Shown here: positions 62,177 to 64,000 of the stretch, one piece after another
How positions within the stretch are numbered: the stretch's first letter is position 1
Layout of the letters: every line of letters starts with the position of its first letter
Origin: Croceicoccus pelagius
Lineage (GTDB): Bacteria; Pseudomonadota; Alphaproteobacteria; Sphingomonadales; Sphingomonadaceae
Direction of reading: 5' to 3'
Length of the DNA: 64,000 nt
Assembly (NCBI RefSeq): GCF_001661915.1
Contig: NZ_LYWY01000018.1
Span: forward strand, 54,881 to 118,880
Program-made: the position numbers and the translations under genes
The notes under the pieces: generated by a model
Told to the model about the DNA's origin: nothing
Databases searched by the model: none
The model's input: only the letters and a program-made list of their open reading frames with translations

Positions 62177-62214
62177 AAAGACCCTCGGCCGCTCGGCGAC
62201 CGGGGGTCTTTCCT
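62177..62214 (+). terminator. TonB-receptor terminator
   Basis: Stem aaagaccctcgg / ccgggggtcttt with an 11-base loop and tccttg tail, 59 bases after the receptor stop. Confidence 0.8.
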
Positions 62215-62504
62215 TGTCCGTTCCTTTCGGTGCAGCCGGCCGGAAAGGATCAGACTTTCCAATGGAAACACCGGGGCCATGGCGGCTGTGCGGTTGACCG
62301 GCGGACGCGGGGAGGCAGGAAACAAGCTGGATAAATCGGCCAAGGTGATCAAGGAAACCGCCTTATCCGGTCTTACCGATCCATCTTTTGCGCTCACAAG
62401 GTCGTCGCCAGATCACAGGAGATTGACGTGCAAGGCCGTTCCATTCCCGACGTTACCCTGTGTCCACCGTCAGCAGCTATGGCACAGATTTGAGGTTGTG
62501 ATGT
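62215..62504. other. Spacer with an unassigned short frame
   Basis: No gene is recognised. A plus-strand frame ends EIDVQGRSIPDVTLCPPSAA followed by MAQI at a TGA near 62,492; it could be the tail of a lost gene. The stretch borders the IS110-type element. Confidence 0.4.
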
Positions 62505-62565
62505 AAGGAGGATTGGGGCTTCGTCGCAGTGACGAAGGAACGAAGATGAAACCCCAATCCTCCTT
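62505..62565. repeat. Perfect 14-bp inverted repeat with an inner hairpin
   Basis: aaggaggattgggg (62,505-62,518) pairs exactly with ccccaatcctcctt (62,552-62,565). Inside, cttcgtc (62,519) pairs with gacgaag (62,531). The structure could be an IS110/IS1111 insertion target, a palindromic repeat or part of the element's left end. No other copy is seen in the window. Confidence 0.75.
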
Positions 62566-62671
62566 GAAAAAATCGTCGGCCAAGGCCTGAGGTGTTGGGT
62601 TGGACGGCTCCCAGCGGCATCGCAATGTGCCAAGGTGATTTCGTTGTAGGACTCACATGAAGGAGCCGCCC

Positions 62672-63712
62672 GTGGAACAGATTATTCGCATAGGGATGGA
62701 TACGTCAAAGAACGTTTTTCAACTGCACGGTGTCAATTCGGCAGAACAGCCGGTCTTGCGCAAGAAGCTGACGCGCCGGGAGATGGTCCGGTTTTTCGAG
62801 AAGTTGCCACCGACTGTCGTCGCCATCGAGGCCTGCGGCAGCGCGCACCACTGGGCGCGTCTTCTCGGTTCGTATGGTCACGAAGTGAGGTTGATCGCAC
62901 CGCAACTAGCAAAACCTTACGTCAAGCGCGGCAAGAATGATGCGGCCGATGCAGAAGCGCTATGCGAGGCGATGAGCCGCCCCACAATGCGGTTTGTGCC
63001 GGCTAAGAGCGTAGAGCAGCAGGCCGCCCTCATGCTCATAGCGATGCGTACCAGGCTCATTCAGAAACGCACGCAGCTCGCCAACACCATCCGTGGCTTT
63101 GCGGCAGAGTTCGGAGTTACCGCAGCAACGGGCATGTGCCGGATCGAGCCCCTGCTCGAACGCATCGCGGCGGACGAGGCGATCCCGGAACTGGCACGGG
63201 AATTATTTGCGCTTCATGGCAGGGAATATTCGCAGCTCCTGATGGAAATCGAGCGGGTCGAAGCCCAGGTCATGGAATGGCACCGCAATGACGAATGTAG
63301 CCAACGGCTCGCAAAAATTCCCGGCGTCGGCCCAATCGGCGCCTCATTGCTAATGATGAAAACCCCAGACCCGCAACAGTTTAAATCCGGGCGAGACTTT
63401 GCGGCCTGGATCGGTTTGACACCCCGCGATCATTCGACTGCCGGCAAAGTCAGGCTCGGGGTCATTACACGAGCCGGTGATGAGCTCTTGCGCAGTACAC
63501 TCGTGGTAGGAGCCACCGCCGTTGTTCAGCACGTCCGCCGTACTGGAGGCAAGAATGCCTCTGTCTGGCTCTTGGGATTGCTCGAACGCAAGAAGCCCAA
63601 ACTCGTTGCGGTGGCGCTCGCCAACAAGATCGCGAGAATCGCCTGGAAACTGATGGTGAGCGGTGAGCAATATCGAAGAGCAGAACTATCGCCGCCGGCA
63701 GTGGCAGCGTGA
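62672..63712 (+). CDS. IS110/IS1111-family transposase
   Basis: A 346-residue DEDD transposase from GTG 62672, which has an aaggag ribosome site (an ATG lies 15 bases earlier, within that site). The N-terminal RuvC-like domain reads IIRIGMDTSKNVFQLHGVNS, VVAIEACGSAHHWARLLGSY and VKRGKNDAADAEALCEAMSR (the DEDD acidic residues), and the C-terminal Tnp_20 domain has IPGVGPIGASLLM, AAWIGLTPRDHSTAGKVRLG and the serine region DELLRSTLVVGA. Enzymes of this family are guided by a structured RNA from the element's own noncoding end. The ends of the element are not determined. Confidence 0.9.
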   Translation: MEQIIRIGMDTSKNVFQLHGVNSAEQPVLRKKLTRREMVRFFEKLPPTVVAIEACGSAHHWARLLGSYGHEVRLIAPQLAKPYVKRGKNDAADAEALCEAMSRPTMRFVPAKSVEQQAALMLIAMRTRLIQKRTQLANTIRGFAAEFGVTAATGMCRIEPLLERIAADEAIPELARELFALHGREYSQLLMEIERVEAQVMEWHRNDECSQRLAKIPGVGPIGASLLMMKTPDPQQFKSGRDFAAWIGLTPRDHSTAGKVRLGVITRAGDELLRSTLVVGATAVVQHVRRTGGKNASVWLLGLLERKKPKLVAVALANKIARIAWKLMVSGEQYRRAELSPPAVAA

Positions 63713-64000
63713 GAGATTGGCTAGGCACGATGAGCAGCCGTTTGCTATCGTACTGAGCTGATGCCAAATCTTGCAGGAATTGAGCAGATGGTGCGATCGA
63801 TCGATCCAAGGCGTGTGGCATTCCATCGGCACCAATGGCCGTTCGAGGCCGCTGAGGTGTTTGGAACTCATGCTGCGGAAACCATCTTGGCCAGCGACCA
63901 TGTGCGGTCGCACCCACAGGCCGGACATATGGACGCAAGCGATCCGATCAAATTCTCCGCACAGCCCTTGCAAGAGGGAGCCGTCCACATATGGTGCCGG
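63713..64000 (+). ncRNA. Candidate bridge/seek RNA region of the IS110-type element
   Basis: The 288 bases from the transposase stop to the window edge contain no credible CDS and several self-complementary stretches (for example ccatcttggccagcg and its neighbours, gcgatcgatcgatc). In IS1111-group elements the guide RNA is encoded in the long 3' noncoding end. The extent and the element boundary are not visible. Confidence 0.4.

Overview
The window is a 64 kb piece of a GC-rich alphaproteobacterial chromosome, most likely from the order Sphingomonadales (Erythrobacter/Novosphingobium/Croceicoccus type). This is an inference from gene content and order (yqeY-dnaG-rpoD with an acid-rich sigma-70 insert, carA-carB-greA, rpiB-glyA-nrdR-trmJ, a DUF4170 gene, a TonB-dependent receptor beside a Rieske oxygenase operon) and from base composition. 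No rRNA is present to confirm it.

Bases 1 to about 48,500 are ordinary chromosome. In order they hold: an incomplete M13-like lipoprotein whose zinc site is destroyed; eno; four small membrane/helical proteins; DUF4170; greA-carB-carA on the minus strand; yqeY-dnaG-rpoD; a catalase; rpiB-glyA-(small membrane protein)-nrdR-trmJ; a chorismate mutase; rpsD; tgt; an AlkB-like dioxygenase; a TSUP transporter; a DUF481 outer-membrane protein; an ABC-2 exporter pair; queA, a cyclophilin, coaD, a polyprenyl synthase and xseB; purL; serB and miaA starting head to head; the branched-chain amino acid genes ilvB-ilvH-ilvC and, separately, leuA behind a leucine-rich leader peptide; a YceI protein; an exported amidohydrolase; an AHH nuclease-like protein beside an unknown gene; a flavodoxin-like protein; and recJ.

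Two tRNA-Glu genes (anticodons TTC and CTC, 48,585-48,784) mark the change to accessory DNA. Next come an IS3-family element (49,038-51,317) with an IS630-family element inserted in its transposase gene, a HigB/RelE-type toxin remnant cut by the IS3 element, a frameshifted tyrosine recombinase, the N-terminal stump of a second recombinase, and the N-terminal stump of a malonyl-CoA-synthetase-like gene that was the last gene of the next operon. This is a decayed integrative island next to a tRNA.

From 53,380 to 62,214 lies a catabolic locus. A minus-strand operon encodes a Rieske ring-hydroxylating oxygenase (alpha, beta), a thiolase-fold protein with no thiolase catalytic residues, its DUF35 partner, an acyl-CoA ligase and the truncated second ligase. 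A TetR-type regulator and a TonB-dependent receptor follow. A nearly identical 19-bp dyad lies in front of both the oxygenase operon and the receptor gene, overlapping the -35 region in each, so uptake and catabolism are probably one TetR regulon. The thiolase-like/DUF35 pair resembles the Ltp2-type retro-aldolases of steroid side-chain degradation, which suggests oxygenation, CoA activation and aldol cleavage of an imported hydrophobic substrate. The substrate is unknown. The window ends in an IS110/IS1111-family element with long noncoding flanks and a striking perfect 14-bp inverted repeat upstream.
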